From NCBI RefSeq assembly GCF_002234675.1, contig NC_019868.2, forward strand, positions 4,496,433 to 4,560,432: a stretch of DNA of 64,000 nucleotides, given 5' to 3'. Under the pieces are notes generated by a model. The model saw nothing but the letters and a program-made list of their open reading frames with translations. It was not told the origin of the DNA and did no database searches. Below are positions 1 through 23,038 of this stretch, in pieces. The position numbers and the translations under genes were made by a program. How positions within the stretch are numbered: position 1 is the first letter of the stretch; each line of letters starts with the position of its first letter. The DNA comes from Oryzias latipes. Lineage: Eukaryota; Chordata; Actinopteri; Beloniformes; Adrianichthyidae.

Positions 1-11212
<11,212 letters not shown>

Positions 11213-12410
11213 TCTATCTACCCCGCAGGTGCACAACAGACCGCCTACTGCCCCGGACTCCTGGGGGAGGATCATCCACTCTGGAAAAACACCACGGGAA
11301 GGATCAGTGTGGGGGGGGTTTGCATACCACCTGAAGCTGCTGTGTTCACTGACCCAGCTCACCATCACCGCAACGGCTGCAGCCGGCATGACTCCCTGCA
11401 GATCTCTGGGGGGCAGTCAGGACACCCAGGCTCAACCCTCCCCCCCACAAAGATCTGATCTGACTGACGGGGTCCTGCTGCTGACTGGACCACCGCCGAC
11501 TCCTCCAGGATGCAAAGACCACGAAGATGGAGCTCCTGTGGCTTAAGGAGAGGAACATCCCGTTGTTGTTATCATTATTATTGTAACCGAGCGATGGGGA
11601 GGTTCAGTTATTAGTCATGGGGGAGGTTCATTTATCAGTCACTCTGTGGTAAAAACGACATACAGGACAGCGAGTACGCCATTCGGTGAATCCACTCCTT
11701 TTTATTCTTTTTAACCGCAAAACTCACAATGCTCCTTTAACTTGCCACGCCTACCTGGCCTCTAGGGTAGCCCGGAAGGGACACACCTTCCCCCAAATAA
11801 AAGACCCAAAAAGTTAGTTACATTATTATCATCTCAATGTGGGAGGGGCTTCGAGGGGGGGGGGGGGGGCAGTGAGTCTAAGAAGGTAACTGATGATCTG
11901 AGCAGAAGGACAACATCCCTCCTTCACTGCTCCATAACGGCCGACAGCGTTTCAGAATTCCACTCTGTTCCCCCACAGTTAAGGGGGAGGCTTCATGTAA
12001 ACACGGGGCCTTACCCTATGGAGTACACAAAAACGGAAATATTTCTAATTAACTAAAAAAAAGGAGAAAAGCACGCAAGCTAAACCGAGCGAGGCTGCAA
12101 ACAACAACCCGCCTGTAGCAAAGCTTGTTTTAACCGTGCGCTCAAACCGCGCTAAAGCCCTCACCCGTGATACCAAGGCCCGTTTTATGACCCACCAGTG
12201 CTGATCCGTTCGGGTCACTCAGAACCAGATCTTCCCCTTTATAATCGAACTTGAAGTAGGAATACTCGGCAGAAGCAGATAGCAGCGAAGAAGAGTTGCC
12301 TCTTGTTCTTCATGTGGAAAACTGGCGCTTGAAGTTCTTCACCGCCCTCTAAAGGGGGGGAAACGTAAATTACAGACCGACCAAGTGGGATCATAAACAG
12401 GAAGTTAAAA
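11213..12410. promoter_or_regulatory. FBXO38 upstream region (probable promoter and 5' UTR)
   Basis: About 1.2 kb upstream of the FBXO38 start codon with no credible coding exon. An untranslated first exon probably lies here, but I cannot place it. The stretch includes a G-run near 11858 and moderately GC-rich sequence around 12050-12360. I see no defined repeat. Confidence 0.35.
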
Positions 12411-14450
12411 AAAATTAATAAACTTTATTGACAAATACTGCACATACAGAAAATCGAACATTCACCCTCCACACTATGTGAAAATGACAACATTTTCACA
12501 TTTACCAGGAAAATTAAATACATAATTAGATAAACTATAATAATAGAAATCTAAAGCAGATTTTCCAAAAAAAAGAAAATAATAAAGGTGAAAGTGCATT
12601 ATCAAGAAAGATGAGGCACAGTTTCTGGTGATGAATGTTTTTTTGTTTTTTTAACTTGTCCTGTCCAGGCAGATGAGAGCTGAGGGCCTCTTGTGTTGGA
12701 CATATTTTACTTTAACAAGAGGGGTTATTAATCTTCATACAAACCAAAGGTATGTCTGAATAAACCCCTTTTGTAATTGAGGCCAAACTTTATTAATTTC
12801 AACCATGTTTGAAAATTTTGGGTGTTGGACCGGACGGAAAAAGAAAGAAGGGAAGAAAAAAGGAGGGATGTTAGAGAGAGGGGGGGGTAGGAGGGTGATA
12901 ATAGGAGGGGAAGGGGGATAAGACCATGGAGCAGCATAGAACAGCAAGTTTACTGGTTGTTAATCATTATGGTAAGGTTCAAATGTAGTACAAAAAGGGC
13001 GGGGCCTGTTCACACCCACACTCAAATGTTATCAACACACCTGTTAGCTGCAAAAATGTCCACCTGTCGACATGTACACAAAACAGATAGTGTTCACACA
13101 CGCATACCTATGCCTTTAAACCAACTAGTGTGAAATATTTCAGTCATTCACTGGTGATGAATGTTTAATGAACAGTTTATATCCAGATCTTTTTAAAATT
13201 TGGTTAAAATAAATACATAAATAAGTGTTTTACAGGGTAAAACTTCTGGATAATTTTCAAATAAATTTCTTTAATTTTATTGGTGATGAAAATTCTTGGG
13301 CCAGGGACCAAACTTTTTCCCACTGAATTCTACTACAAAACGTATTCCACTAAAGGGTTAACATGGGGCTTCGTGCCAATCTCATTTTGAAAAAGTAAAC
13401 AGGTGTTTTGATAATTTCTACAAGCGAAAGAAAACATTTTTCCAAACCACAATTCTGTAAATTTGGGAGGAGAACGTGGAGAATTTGAAGGAGAACCGCT
13501 ACACAGAAGTCTAACACCAATAACCAGTGCACACTCTGCAGGTGAGACATGCAGATTATAGGTGGACAGAAACTCACTGTGTAACGTCAGATCATTTTGA
13601 GGATTATTCAGTTGTGTCACAAGAGAAATGTTATTATCAAACCAATTTTCAAGAAAAATACTCTTGTTTTTGTGTAGAATATCTTTATTCCAAATATATT
13701 AGCGCTGAAGAGAAAGATTATGTTTATAGATCAGAGTCCATGCAAATAAACCTGCTAATGAAAGTAAGACAGTTTTAAAGGATTCTAAAGTTACGTAATA
13801 GACTAAATGGCAGACTTCCAAGCTTATCAAATACATATTTTGGTTAGAAATTTCAAAATGAAGTTCCACCATAAGAAGTTTTTTAACCATTTAATTTTAA
13901 ATACATTGAGTGGAGATGTCAAGAAAGTCAAGTCCTCCGTGTTTTGATAAATTAATTACTACTGGTGTTCGTACATATGTATTCTATTTCTCCAAAGGAA
14001 ATTAAAAAGTATCCGATCAATCCTATTTGCATTTTTAGTGTCCAGAGATAGCGAGGAAGCAATGTAGACCCGTCTAGAAATTCTTCCTGCTTAAAACTTC
14101 CTAAAGAAATTAAAGAATCACATGCCAATTTATCTTCTTCACTCATTGTATTTATGTTATTCAAGGAATTACTAAATACAAACATCGCTTCCTGACTACA
14201 CTTTATCTTATAAAGTAATAATCATGAATAAAATTGGAAATAAGTTTTTGTAACATTTGTAATTTTTCCATCTATATTTAACGGGGTTAAACTTTGCTTG
14301 TGATTTTTCTAATTTGAAAACATAAGAAGTCATTTGTTCCCTTTGTTCCAACCATTTTTGTTGGAATCTTATAAAAGCTCCTTCAGCCTTAGCTTTGTAC
14401 ATTTTGTCTAGTTTGAATTGTAAATCTTTTCTTTTTTTTTCATTCATCTT
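12410..14450 (-). mobile_element. Degraded LINE, L1/Tx1-like, minus strand
   Basis: Reading the minus strand, 14208-14447 encodes KKRKDLQFKLDKMYKAKAEG followed by FIRFQQKWLEQREQ, like the segment between endonuclease and reverse transcriptase in L1/Tx1 LINEs. Downstream, 13333-13620 encodes a piece resembling the C-terminal part of such an ORF2. Between them frames are broken by many stops and shifts. The low end (near 12410-12430) has AATAAA on the minus strand next to a T-rich tail, which suits its 3' end. Clade assignment is inferred from remembered motifs. Confidence 0.6.
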
Positions 14451-15407
14451 CTAATCCGTTTGTTTCCTTTCGGGGTCACAGGACTCGAACCAGGGCCTTC
14501 TTGCTGTTTAGGTTCATCTTAAATTTTGCTCATCATTTAGGTTTTCTGGTGGTAAACTTGAGAGTTCAGAGACAATTAAAAATGAATGATATATAATAAT
14601 AAAAATCATCATCATTATTATGAATAATCATAAATCTGGGATTCCATAATAGGGAAGGTCCGTTTCTTCAACGCGGTAACTCAGTTTTTTCCGGGAGCCA
14701 CGGTTCTGGATATCCCAGAGAAACTCCCAGACGTGCTGCGCTCTTTCCCTCCCCCACTCAGGAGGCTGATCTACATGTCGCTTTTAATGATACATTCTGA
14801 AACGACTAAAAAGGTGTGCATCAGCTTTTTTAATTTTTCAAACTCCTGTCCATTAATTGTTTTTATTTCAAGACCCCTCCCCTCCTTTATTTTATTTTAC
14901 ATTATTTCATTATTTTATTGTTTATATGTTTGTTGCTTTTATCAGTTTGTTTACTTTTTCATTCTCATTTTTCTTTCTGGTGCTTCCTCAGCTGGATCCT
15001 CTCCCTCTGGGTCGGCTGCTGTTCAGCCACTGCAGCTTTAAATGGGGACCTGCATCTCCACTTTGCTGTGGTGGAGCGGTCCCCGCCTGTGATGCTGCAT
15101 TTTGCTGCTATGCAGCTGTTCACAGAGAGGGAGCTCCAAATGATTAGTGTTTCCAACAACAAACATCTTGGTTTTGTGCTCAGCCTATTTCTTATTGTCT
15201 ATCCCCATCAGTTAGGGGTTGGGGTGTGTGAAAGGGGTGGGGGTTGTGTATGGGTATGGGGAGGGGGCTCTATTTTAATATTTGGGCTTGTTTATTTCAA
15301 TTTTCAGACTTGTATGTATTATTATTGTGTATTATTTTGTTTTGTTTTAATGTAAAGCATTTTGAGTAATGCTTTCATATGAATTTCTTTATAAATAATG
15401 ATTGATT
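14450..15407. other. Repeat-rich stretch, no gene recognised
   Basis: At 14455-14500 there is a remnant of the SINE end 'tttcggggtcacagg'. Open frames around 14730-15355 have biased T-rich composition and no family match. At about 15330-15407 lies a retroelement-like tail with 'aaagcattttgagtaatgct' and 'tttctttataaataatga', running straight into the following microsatellite. No host gene is supported. Confidence 0.4.
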
Positions 15408-15575
<168 letters not shown>

Positions 15576-15964
15576 AGTTATAAAAACTGGTCAATGATCA
15601 GTTATGTCACTTGTCATTATTCCACTCATATGAGTGTATTCTATATTGTTTGTAAATATGTTATCAATCAGATTAGCACTTTGAGTAGTGATTCTGCTGG
15701 GTCTAGTTATGGTTGGACATAAACTCATAGCATATATTCTGCTGATAAAATCATCGTTTTTTATGTTTTCTGGGGTTTATCAGATTGATATTGAAATCAC
15801 AGATTAATAATATTTTGTTATTTTGAGAGTTAAACGTCTTTTCCATCCAGTCACTGAACACCTTTAACCCTCCTGCTTTGTTTGTTTCTGAGGAACAGCA
15901 TTGATGCTCGTTTCTATTTGAATTACCATCCATCCATCCATCCATAAATCCATCCATCCATCTA

Positions 15965-17098
15965 TCTGTAATCTGCAGAAGTTCTCAGACGACAGTGCCA
16001 TTGTGGGCTGTGTATCAGGGGGGGATGAGCAGGAGTACAGGGGGGTCATCACTGACTTTGTTAGCTGGTGTGAAGTTAACCACCTGCTGCTTAACACCAG
16101 CAAGACAAAGGAGCTGATCCTGGACTTCAAGAGGTCCTCACCATCACAGTCACCGGTGAACATCCAGGGTTCAGACATTGAGGTCGTGGACACATTTAAA
16201 TATCTGGGTGTTCACGTGAACAACAGACTTGACTGGTCCAACAACACGGATGCTCTGTACAGGAGGGGTCAGAGTCGCCTTCACCTGCTGAGGAGACTGA
16301 GGTCCTTTGGCGTGTGCAGACAGCTGCTGAGGACCTTTTACGACACTGTGGTGGCCTCAGTGGTCCTTTATGGAGTTGCGTGCTGGGGGGGGGGCAGTGC
16401 AGGCAGAGACTTGAAGAGGCTTAACAAACTGGTTAGGAAGGCCGGCTCTGTCCTGGGCTGCACACTTGAGTCCATGGAGAAGGTGGCAGACAGGAGGATG
16501 TTAGCTAAGCTGACATCCATCATGGATAACCCCTCCCACCCCCTACACAAAACTGTAGAGGCGCTGACCAGCTCCTTCAGCACAAGACTGTTGCACCCTC
16601 AGTGTAAGAAGGAGCGCTACCGCAGGTCATTCCTCCCCACAGCCATCAGACTGTACAACACTGTGTCAAAGTGACGCTCCACGGTCCCAGGGGTGTTTTT
16701 CTGTTTAGTCATTGATTCATTTACTTTTGTTGTAGTTGTTGTTTTTCAATTTTAAATTGTTTTTTGTTCCTGAACAGTTGTTTGTTTTTGTTTTTGGTGT
16801 GAACTTCATTAGTTATTTCTGTATTTTGAAAAAATTTGTAATGTTTTTTTTACATGTTTTGCAGACCACATGTTTTTTTACACTTTTGCAGCTGTATTTA
16901 TTTAATATTTATTTCTTTATTTAATAAGAATCTCATTTTTGATAATAATTTTTCATAATAATTTTAGTAATATTTTTAATTATCTAATATAAATGTCATT
17001 TGTGATGTCCTTTATTGATGTTATATTATATAGATTATTTCTGAATGTCGTGTTGCTGCCACAGAAGTGAAATTTCCCCATTGTGGGATTAATAAAGT
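15965..17098 (+). mobile_element. 5'-truncated L2/Rex1-like LINE
   Basis: The plus-strand frame running to 16674 begins in the reverse-transcriptase catalytic box (FSDDSAIVG, equivalent to YADD) and continues with TKELILDF, FKYLGVHVNNRLDW, VLYGVACWG and the usual C-terminal RRSFLPTAIRLYNTVSK. After the stop comes an AT-rich 3' UTR ending in 'tgaaatttccccattgtggg' and 'attaataaagt', typical of fish L2/Rex1-type LINEs. The endonuclease and most of the RT are missing, a normal 5' truncation. The surviving frame has no internal stop, so the copy is fairly young. Confidence 0.85.
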
Positions 17099-17108
17099 CA
17101 TCTATCTA

Positions 17109-17206
<98 letters not shown>

Positions 17207-17220
17207 CATCCATCCATCCA
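17099..17220. repeat. (TCTG)n(TCTA)n(TCCA)n microsatellite
   Basis: Tandem tetranucleotides change from TCTG to TCTA to TCCA. They abut the 3' end of the LINE at 15965-17098, whose own tail ends in similar units. A short CCATCCAT tract also flanks the LINE's left edge near 15930. Confidence 0.95.
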
Positions 17221-17439
17221 TTGTATCTGGAGGAAACCCACACATGCTAATGACCGATATGCAGTCCCTATTTGAACTATAATTAAAGTATATGAACCCT
17301 TACTTGATATGGTGATTACATTAAAGCTTCAAAGTAGAAAAATGCTTTTCAGTTTTTATTTATTTTTTGGATTTTAAAATTCAAAATGGGTCAATCTGAC
17401 CCTGACCATAACAGGAGGCTTAAGCTTGACCCTGGTGAC

Positions 17440-17890
17440 CTATATACACAGCGTATAATGACATTTCTCCCTGAATATTTGAATTTTAATACATTCCAAT
17501 CTTCCATCCACTGCTACTGACACTTTATCAATTACTGTAAACTTTGTGTTTCTTTTCACATATATTGTGACTCCTCCACCCTTTTTGTCTGCTCTGTTCA
17601 CATAGTTAAGTTCATAGTTTTCTAATTCAAAGTGAGTGCAAGCTAAAAAAAAGTGTGGTCCACCCAGCTCAGATGTTACGGGGAACAGGATCCCCCAAGA
17701 CACCCCCACCCCCCCGGCATCAGTCATAGGCCCATCCCACCTCAAGACAAGAGACAGGGCCTGACGTGACCCCCCTCCTCTTGTTGTTGTGGGTGTACAC
17801 TGAGGTGTGCAGTTAAAACAGGGGAATGGAGCAACACCATTCCACCTGTTGAGCTTTGATTTTTGCAATGTCTGGGTTGGAGGAGCAGCT
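17440..17890 (-). mobile_element. LINE endonuclease fragment, minus strand
   Basis: The minus-strand frame contains LENYELNYVNRADKKGGGVT and then IYVKRNTKFTVIDKVSVAVD. The KGGGVxIYV block followed by a VDGRLECIKIQI-like strand is characteristic of the APE-type endonuclease of L2/CR1-group LINEs. Upstream sequence to about 17890 may belong to the same element but is less clear. Fragmentary and non-functional. Confidence 0.6.
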
Positions 17891-18685
17891 GTGAAGAATG
17901 GGCTGTGTTCTGTCTGTGGAAACTCTTTAGTGCTGACTTTTTGACCTGCATTGCATTTGTTTTTCTTCCTTTTTTATCTTCTCTGATTTAGTTTTCTTGC
18001 ATTTGCACAATATGTTGATTTTTGGTCCTTAACGGAGTTTAAATTTTTTTTCTATCTTTTCAGTCATGAGCGAGTTCTGTAATTGAGATGGATGAACTCT
18101 ATCCTTAACAAAAGCTCCTTCTGGCTGAGCGTCTCTTGTGATAAACATGTTTTGTTCTGTTAAAATCTTTATGTTTTCTGTTAAATGAGGTTAAAACTGT
18201 ACAACATTTGTTTTTTCATTGTTTACATCCTGAACTGTTCTGGTCCTCTTTTCTAAATCAGTTGACCAGTAAAAATGTTTCAATAGACAATTTAAATTGG
18301 AATGCTATTAAAATAAAATAAAAAAACTATTTTTGAAAAAAGTCTAGACTTTATCATCAATTCATGGATTTGCATTGCACAACATTTTATTCACAAATGT
18401 AAATTCATAAAGGTGAAACCTCACATTAATAATTAATCAATGTTAAGCTACTCTAAATCATATTAAAAATTCCTACAACTAAAAAAAATGAATATGCACA
18501 AAAAAACTTTCCTATTTAATAAATTTGTTTAACCTTTTAGCTTAATTCCCTTAAAACTTCTATTTTTCTTTTAAACATAAAAAAACAACAATATAAATCA
18601 TAAAAGAGGTTCCTGTCAGTATAAATCCTCATTTTTTTTCTGGGACGTGAATTTCCTACAATTATTTCACGTTTCCTCTAAGTCT
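17891..18685. other. AT-rich intergenic DNA and 3' UTR of the hnRNP A0-like gene
   Basis: No coding feature is seen. The part next to the hnRNP A0-like stop codon is its probable 3' UTR; AATAAA on the minus strand at 18386-18391 would place the message end near 18370. The rest is AT-rich and unremarkable. Confidence 0.5.
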
Positions 18686-19588
18686 TTACTGTTTGCCTCT
18701 TGTGTAGGGAGCAGAGCTTCTCTGACCACCAAAAGACTTTTTCATTGGACCAGAGCCAGAAGACTGCTGGCCATGGCCACGACCTTTGTAGCCATTCCTG
18801 CCCCTGTAACCATTTTGCTGGTTGGAATAGCCACCTCCGTAACCATTTTGCTGGTCGGAACAGCCGCCTCCGTAAACATTTTGCTGGTCGGAACAGCCGC
18901 CTCTGCATGGGCAGCAGCACCCCCCATAAACGCCATATCCTCCGCCATTTCCATAGCCGTAATTTTGGCCATAATCCATGGCGTCGTTTTGGTTTTCCAT
19001 CATGGTGCGGCGTGAATTGTCTCTTGGCGTCATTCTGATTCTGCTGGGTGCCTGCATCTCCTGCTTGGGAACAGCTTTCTTTACCTCAACTCTGTGTCCG
19101 TTCACTGTGTGGAAAGGCACAGCCACGGCCATGTCTGCCGCATAGTGATCCGTGAAGTGCACAAAGCCGAAACCCCGTTTCTTTCCGGTCTCCTTCTCTG
19201 ACATGATTTCAGAGTTTTCCACTTCACCAAACTGAGAGAAGTAGTCGGTGAGGTCGTCCTCTTGGATGTCGTTTTTCAAGCCACCAACAAAGATTTTCTT
19301 CACCTTGTCACGAGCTTCAGACTCATCGGTCTGTTTCTTTGGAACAGCTCGTTTGACCTCAACCCAGTTCCCTTCCACTGTGTGTGGACTTGCCGCCATG
19401 GCTGCGTTGGCCTCCTCTGGTGTTAAGTAGGTCACAAAGCCAAAACAGCGAGAGCGTTGCGCCGTCTTGTGTGGGACGACGGCACAGTCGATGAGGGTGC
19501 CAAACTGCTCGAAATGCTTGCGCAGCCCGTCATCATTGGTGTCCACCTTGAGTCCTCCCACAAAAAGCTTACAGGCTTGGTTGAACAT
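18686..19588 (-). CDS. hnrnpa0l1: hnRNP A0-like RNA-binding protein, intronless
   Basis: Predicted 300-aa nuclear RNA-binding protein of the hnRNP A/B family, which binds AU-rich elements and affects mRNA stability and splicing. Two RRMs are visible: RRM1 about residues 6-80 with RNP2 KLFVGGLKV and RNP1 RCFGFVTY, and RRM2 about 96-170 with KIFVGGLK and KRGFGFVHF. A Gly/Tyr-rich tail follows and ends GGQRSSAPYTRGKQ. I chose the ATG at 19586-19588 (MFNQACKLFVGGL) because the family starts just before RRM1; the same frame is open back to 19720. A single exon is normal for hnRNP A0 genes, so this need not be a retrocopy. The tail is odd: 11-residue units of the form GGGCSDQQN-x-Y and a CCCPC cluster. 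Paralogue choice (a0l1 rather than a0a/a0b) is tentative. Confidence 0.88.
   Translation of the reverse strand: MFNQACKLFVGGLKVDTNDDGLRKHFEQFGTLIDCAVVPHKTAQRSRCFGFVTYLTPEEANAAMAASPHTVEGNWVEVKRAVPKKQTDESEARDKVKKIFVGGLKNDIQEDDLTDYFSQFGEVENSEIMSEKETGKKRGFGFVHFTDHYAADMAVAVPFHTVNGHRVEVKKAVPKQEMQAPSRIRMTPRDNSRRTMMENQNDAMDYGQNYGYGNGGGYGVYGGCCCPCRGGCSDQQNVYGGGCSDQQNGYGGGYSNQQNGYRGRNGYKGRGHGQQSSGSGPMKKSFGGQRSSAPYTRGKQ
18807..18905 (-). repeat. 33-bp coding minisatellite in the hnRNP A0-like tail
   Basis: Three tandem 33-bp units lie inside the coding sequence and contain 'accattttgctggtcggaac'. Each encodes 11 residues: GGGCSDQQNVY, GGGCSDQQNGY and GGGYSNQQNGY. In-frame gain or loss of units would lengthen or shorten the low-complexity tail. 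Confidence 0.8.
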
Positions 19589-19689
19589 TTTTGGTAAATC
19601 GTAAGATGTGTTTGGTTTAATCTTTAAAACAACCTTGAAATCTTGAAATGGATGATGGAAAGGAAAGTGGGTGTATTCATAGATTTCAA

Positions 19690-19875
19690 GCTGTGATAAT
19701 GTGATGTCATCTGACATCATCTGACTTCATCTGATGACATCTGACATCATCTGATGACATGTGACTTCATCTGATGACATGTGACGTCATCTCATGACAT
19801 GTGACGCCATCTCATGACATGTGACTTCATTTCATTACATGCTTTTTTCCTTTTTTTCATCTGATGACATGTTAC
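19690..19875. repeat. Degenerate tandem repeat, ~18-20 bp unit
   Basis: Units such as 'catctgatgacatgtgac' repeat about nine times with substitutions, just upstream of the hnRNP A0-like gene and overlapping the open 5' extension of its frame. It could lie in that gene's promoter or 5' UTR. Confidence 0.8.
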
Positions 19876-20039
19876 ATCATACAGGCTTGCGGAGTGGTGA
19901 CACATTTTTTGCTTTTTTTTAAATTTATTGAACAGACTGCACCTTTACAACATGCGAAACAATGTGAGGATTCATAAATAATCATCGCAAAATGCTCATA
20001 TTATTTTGACTTTAACTTCTTGAAAACATGTCATATTCG

Positions 20040-20150
20040 CTGTGTAATAAAAAATTGGTGAGTGTGGTGTCCGAATTACTACATAGTCCAGCACTGTATA
20101 GATTTATAGGGCTGTGTCCGGATTCCCACCCTAATCCCCTAATTATTTTG
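20040..20150. mobile_element. MITE end, family of 8258-8708
   Basis: Contains 'ctacatagtccagcactgta' and 'ggctgtgtccggattccc', matching the right half and terminus of the element at 8258-8708. Only one end is recognisable. Confidence 0.5.
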
Positions 20151-20169
20151 AAAATTAGGTTTCACGCTA

Positions 20170-20784
20170 ACAGGACCAAGGCAAGTTTATTTGTATAGCA
20201 CAATTCGTACACAAAGTCATTCAAAGTGCTTCAAAAAGCACTTTAACTATGAGACTTTCACTGTTGACCCTTAATCTCAATGAATGAGCACTAGGAGGCT
20301 AAGGAAGAATTTTCCTTTCCCCCCTTAAAGTTAAAACCTGGCAATTTGCAAAGTGATGAGGGTGGCTTTCTTCATCACCGAGGACAATCACCTCCACCAG
20401 AGCCCCTCCAGGTCAGAGAAACTTTTACCAGAAGTCTTTACTCCTCTTTGTAACTACTGTTTTAAATGTTTTAAAATATACTCCTTTGAGATTGTGAATT
20501 TTTGTTACTATTAAACCTATTTATTTTTGCTGTTTAGTATCTGAAATGCTGGAATGTGAATTTCTGCAGGACCTGGAAGTAAGTCAAAGAACCCAAAACC
20601 TCTTTATGTCTGTTTTTGATTTATTTTCAATTGAAGATTAAAAAAAAACACCTGTTAAATAAAATCATCAAAACAATCCAATCGACTTGAATAATCTTGG
20701 TTCTGATATTCCTTGGTTATCAGCATCAATCTGTGATTTCTAGGGGTGAAGGTACCAGGTCAGCCTGGACTTCAGTGCTACATA
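20170..20784. repeat. Interspersed repeat fragment, then unannotated DNA
   Basis: At 20178-20250 the phrase 'aagtttatttgtatagcaca' followed by 'tcaaagtgcttcaaaaagca' is a widespread fish repeat end. The remainder to 20784 shows no coding exon or defined repeat that I recognise. Confidence 0.45.
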
Positions 20785-21180
20785 CAATCAGGACCATAAA
20801 TATTTGGACAGACACATTCTTTCTTATTTTGTTTCTGTACATTAGCACAGTGAATTTTAAATAAAACAACTCAGATGCCATTGAAGCGCAGACTTTTAGC
20901 TTTTATTCCATGGGTTGAACAAAAAGATTGTATACAATGTGAAAAACTAAAGCATTTTTTAAACACAATCTCTTCATTTCATGGGCTCGTAAGTAAGTAA
21001 GTAAGTGTGGGCAATTCCCTTGTTATGTCATTATGAGTGAAGCAGATAAAAGGCCTGGAGTTGATTAGAGGACTCGTGCTGCATTTTGGAGATTTTGCTG
21101 TGAACAGACAACATGCAGTCAAAGGAGCTCTCCATGCAGGTGAAAGGAGCCATCCTTAAGCTGAGAAAACAGAAAAAAAC

Positions 21181-21927
21181 ATGCCAGAAATTGCTACAGT
21201 ATTAGGAGTGGCAAAATCAACAGTGTGGTACATCCTGAGAAAGAAAGAAAGCACTGGTGAACTCAGCAACGCAAAAAGACCTGGACGTCCACAGAAGACA
21301 ACAGTGGTGGATGATGGCAGAATCATTTCCATGGTGAAGAGGAACCCGTTCACAACAGCCAACCAAGTGAACAACACTCTCCAGGAGGAAGGCGTATCAA
21401 TATCCAAGTCTACCGTAAAAAGAAGACTGCATGAAAGTAGATCCAGAGGCTACACTGCAAGATGTAAGCCACTCATAAGCCTCAAGAATAAGAAGGCTAG
21501 ATTGGACTTTGCTAAAAAGCATCTAAAAAAGCCAGCAAAGTTCTGGAAAAACATTCTTTGGACAGATGAAACCAAAATCAACCTCTACCAGAATGATGGC
21601 AAGAGAAAAGTATGGAGAAGGCGTGGAGAAGCTCCTGATCCAAAGCACACTACATCATCAGTAAAACACGGTGGAGGCAGTGTGATGGTCTGGGCGTGCA
21701 TGGCTGCTAGTGGCACTGGGACACTAGTGTTTATTGATGACGTGACACAGGACAGAAGCAGCCCAATGAATTCTGAGGTGTTCAGAGACAGACTGTCTGC
21801 ACAGATCCAGGTGAATACAGCCAAACTGATTGGGCGGCGTTTCATAATACAGATGGACAACGACCCAAAACATACAGCCATAGCACCTCAGGAGTTTATT
21901 AAAGCAAAGAAGTGGAATATTCTTTAA
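21181..21927 (+). pseudogene. Tc1 transposase, frameshifted and prematurely stopped
   Basis: The longest intact part of the transposase, 248 codons, covers the DNA-binding domain and the first two catalytic aspartates (in WTDET and MDNDPKH). The third acidic residue lies after the stop, in a region that also has a deletion. The N-terminal 20 or so residues are in another frame. A whole Tc1 transposase has about 340 residues. Confidence 0.88.
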
Positions 21928-22093
21928 TGGCCAAGTCAGTCACCTGATCTCAAACCAATTGAGCAGCATTTCACTTTTTGAAGACTAAACTTCAGACAGA
22001 AAGGCCCACAAACAAACATCAACTGAAAGCCGCTGCAGTAAAGGCCTGGCAGAGCATTCAGAAGAAGAAAACCCAGCATCTGGTGATGTCCAT

Positions 22094-22788
22094 GCTTTTT
22101 CATTTCTACTTAAAAACCGCTTATTCTGTGTTATAATTAAAACGAAAATGCAAAGAGGGGATTGCGTTTTCATTTCAACATCCACCCTGTGAATACAGTA
22201 GTGTCGCATATCTCAATTTGACTTAGCATTTCCAGAGGGGAGGCAGGGCGATGACGTCATTGCTATCTCAGTGTGTCCGGCTGCTAAGAGACACAGACAC
22301 ATGCAAGGAGCAGTGTAGCTTTGTGTTAGCGGCAGAGAAGACGGCTTTGTGATGGTTGTGAACTTCTGTTGATTTTACACAGCTTCTCATGACTAATTTG
22401 TGTTTCCAGTGGTGTCCAGAACAAAAAAAAGTCTGATGTAATTCCCACATATTTACATCCAAGATGCTCAATGCCCGTTCAGAGTTTTAAGTACATATTA
22501 GCCTAATGCTAACCCATCTTTCGGGTCCTCCTTGCAGCGAAGGAAAAAGCACTGACCGCACGGATTTATAAAAAATATGAGCGAGCAGACCCTTAATAAT
22601 AATCACAACAGTAATAAAGCACATTTAGAAGATAGTCTCCTGCAGCTTCGCGCTGATTTTGCTGTTCGATGACAGCTGGAGCCCCATCAACAGCTCTAGC
22701 AGATTTCGCCATGCTAAACGTTTGCTGGTTGGACCAACACGCACTCACGCAACTGAATAAGCGGTGTTGAAGAAGAAAAGGAAAAAGC
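22094..22788. mobile_element. Non-autonomous element nested in the Tc1 transposon
   Basis: The insert begins GCTTTTTCATTTCTAC and, read from its other end, GCTTTTTCCTTTTCTTC; both then show CCGCTTATTC, so the ends are imperfect inverted repeats of about 35 bp. AT flanks both sides (22092-22093 and 22789-22790). It interrupts the 3' part of the Tc1 between the transposase and the right inverted repeat. It has no transposase. The superfamily is not identified. Confidence 0.6.
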
Positions 22789-23038
22789 ATTTTTGGTTTT
22801 GACTTTTATTTTTAATTATGCTACAGAATCGCTTCCATAGAAATGAAGAGACTGTGTTTAAAAACTGCTTTAGTTTTTCACATTTTTATGCAATCTTTTT
22901 GTTCAACCCATGGAATTAAAGCTGAAAGTCTGCACTTCAATGGCATCCGAGTTGTTTTATTTAAAATTCACTGTGGTAATGTACAGAAACAAAATTAGAA
23001 AAAACGTGTCTCTGTCCAAATATTTATAGTCCTGACTG

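Larger units (their letters stand above)
20785..23038 (+). mobile_element. Tc1-like DNA transposon with nested insertion
   Basis: The ends are inverted repeats of about 170 bp; left starts CAATCAGGACCATAAATA and the right end read backwards starts CAGTCAGGACTATAAATA. Both sides are flanked by TA (20783-20784, 23039-23040), the Tc1/mariner target. The transposase reads plus strand from ATG 21112, shifts frame near 21175 in an A-run, and continues from 21181 with the helix-turn-helix (VAKSTVWYILRKKES), GRPQKTT, the first catalytic Asp in ILWTDETKINLYQ and the second in FIIQMDNDPKHTA. A TAA at 21925-21927 then stops it, and a short deletion follows SPDLKPIEQ, near the catalytic Glu. A 695-bp foreign insert lies at 22094-22788. 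The element is inactive. Confidence 0.92.

Noticed and set aside
14730-15355. Overlapping hydrophobic open frames that could be a membrane protein
   Set aside because: They are T-rich, overlap in several frames, have no recognisable family motif and end in a retroelement-like tail.
19589-19720. A 44-residue N-terminal extension of the hnRNP A0-like frame
   Set aside because: Family members start just before RRM1, and the extension runs into the tandem repeat at 19690.
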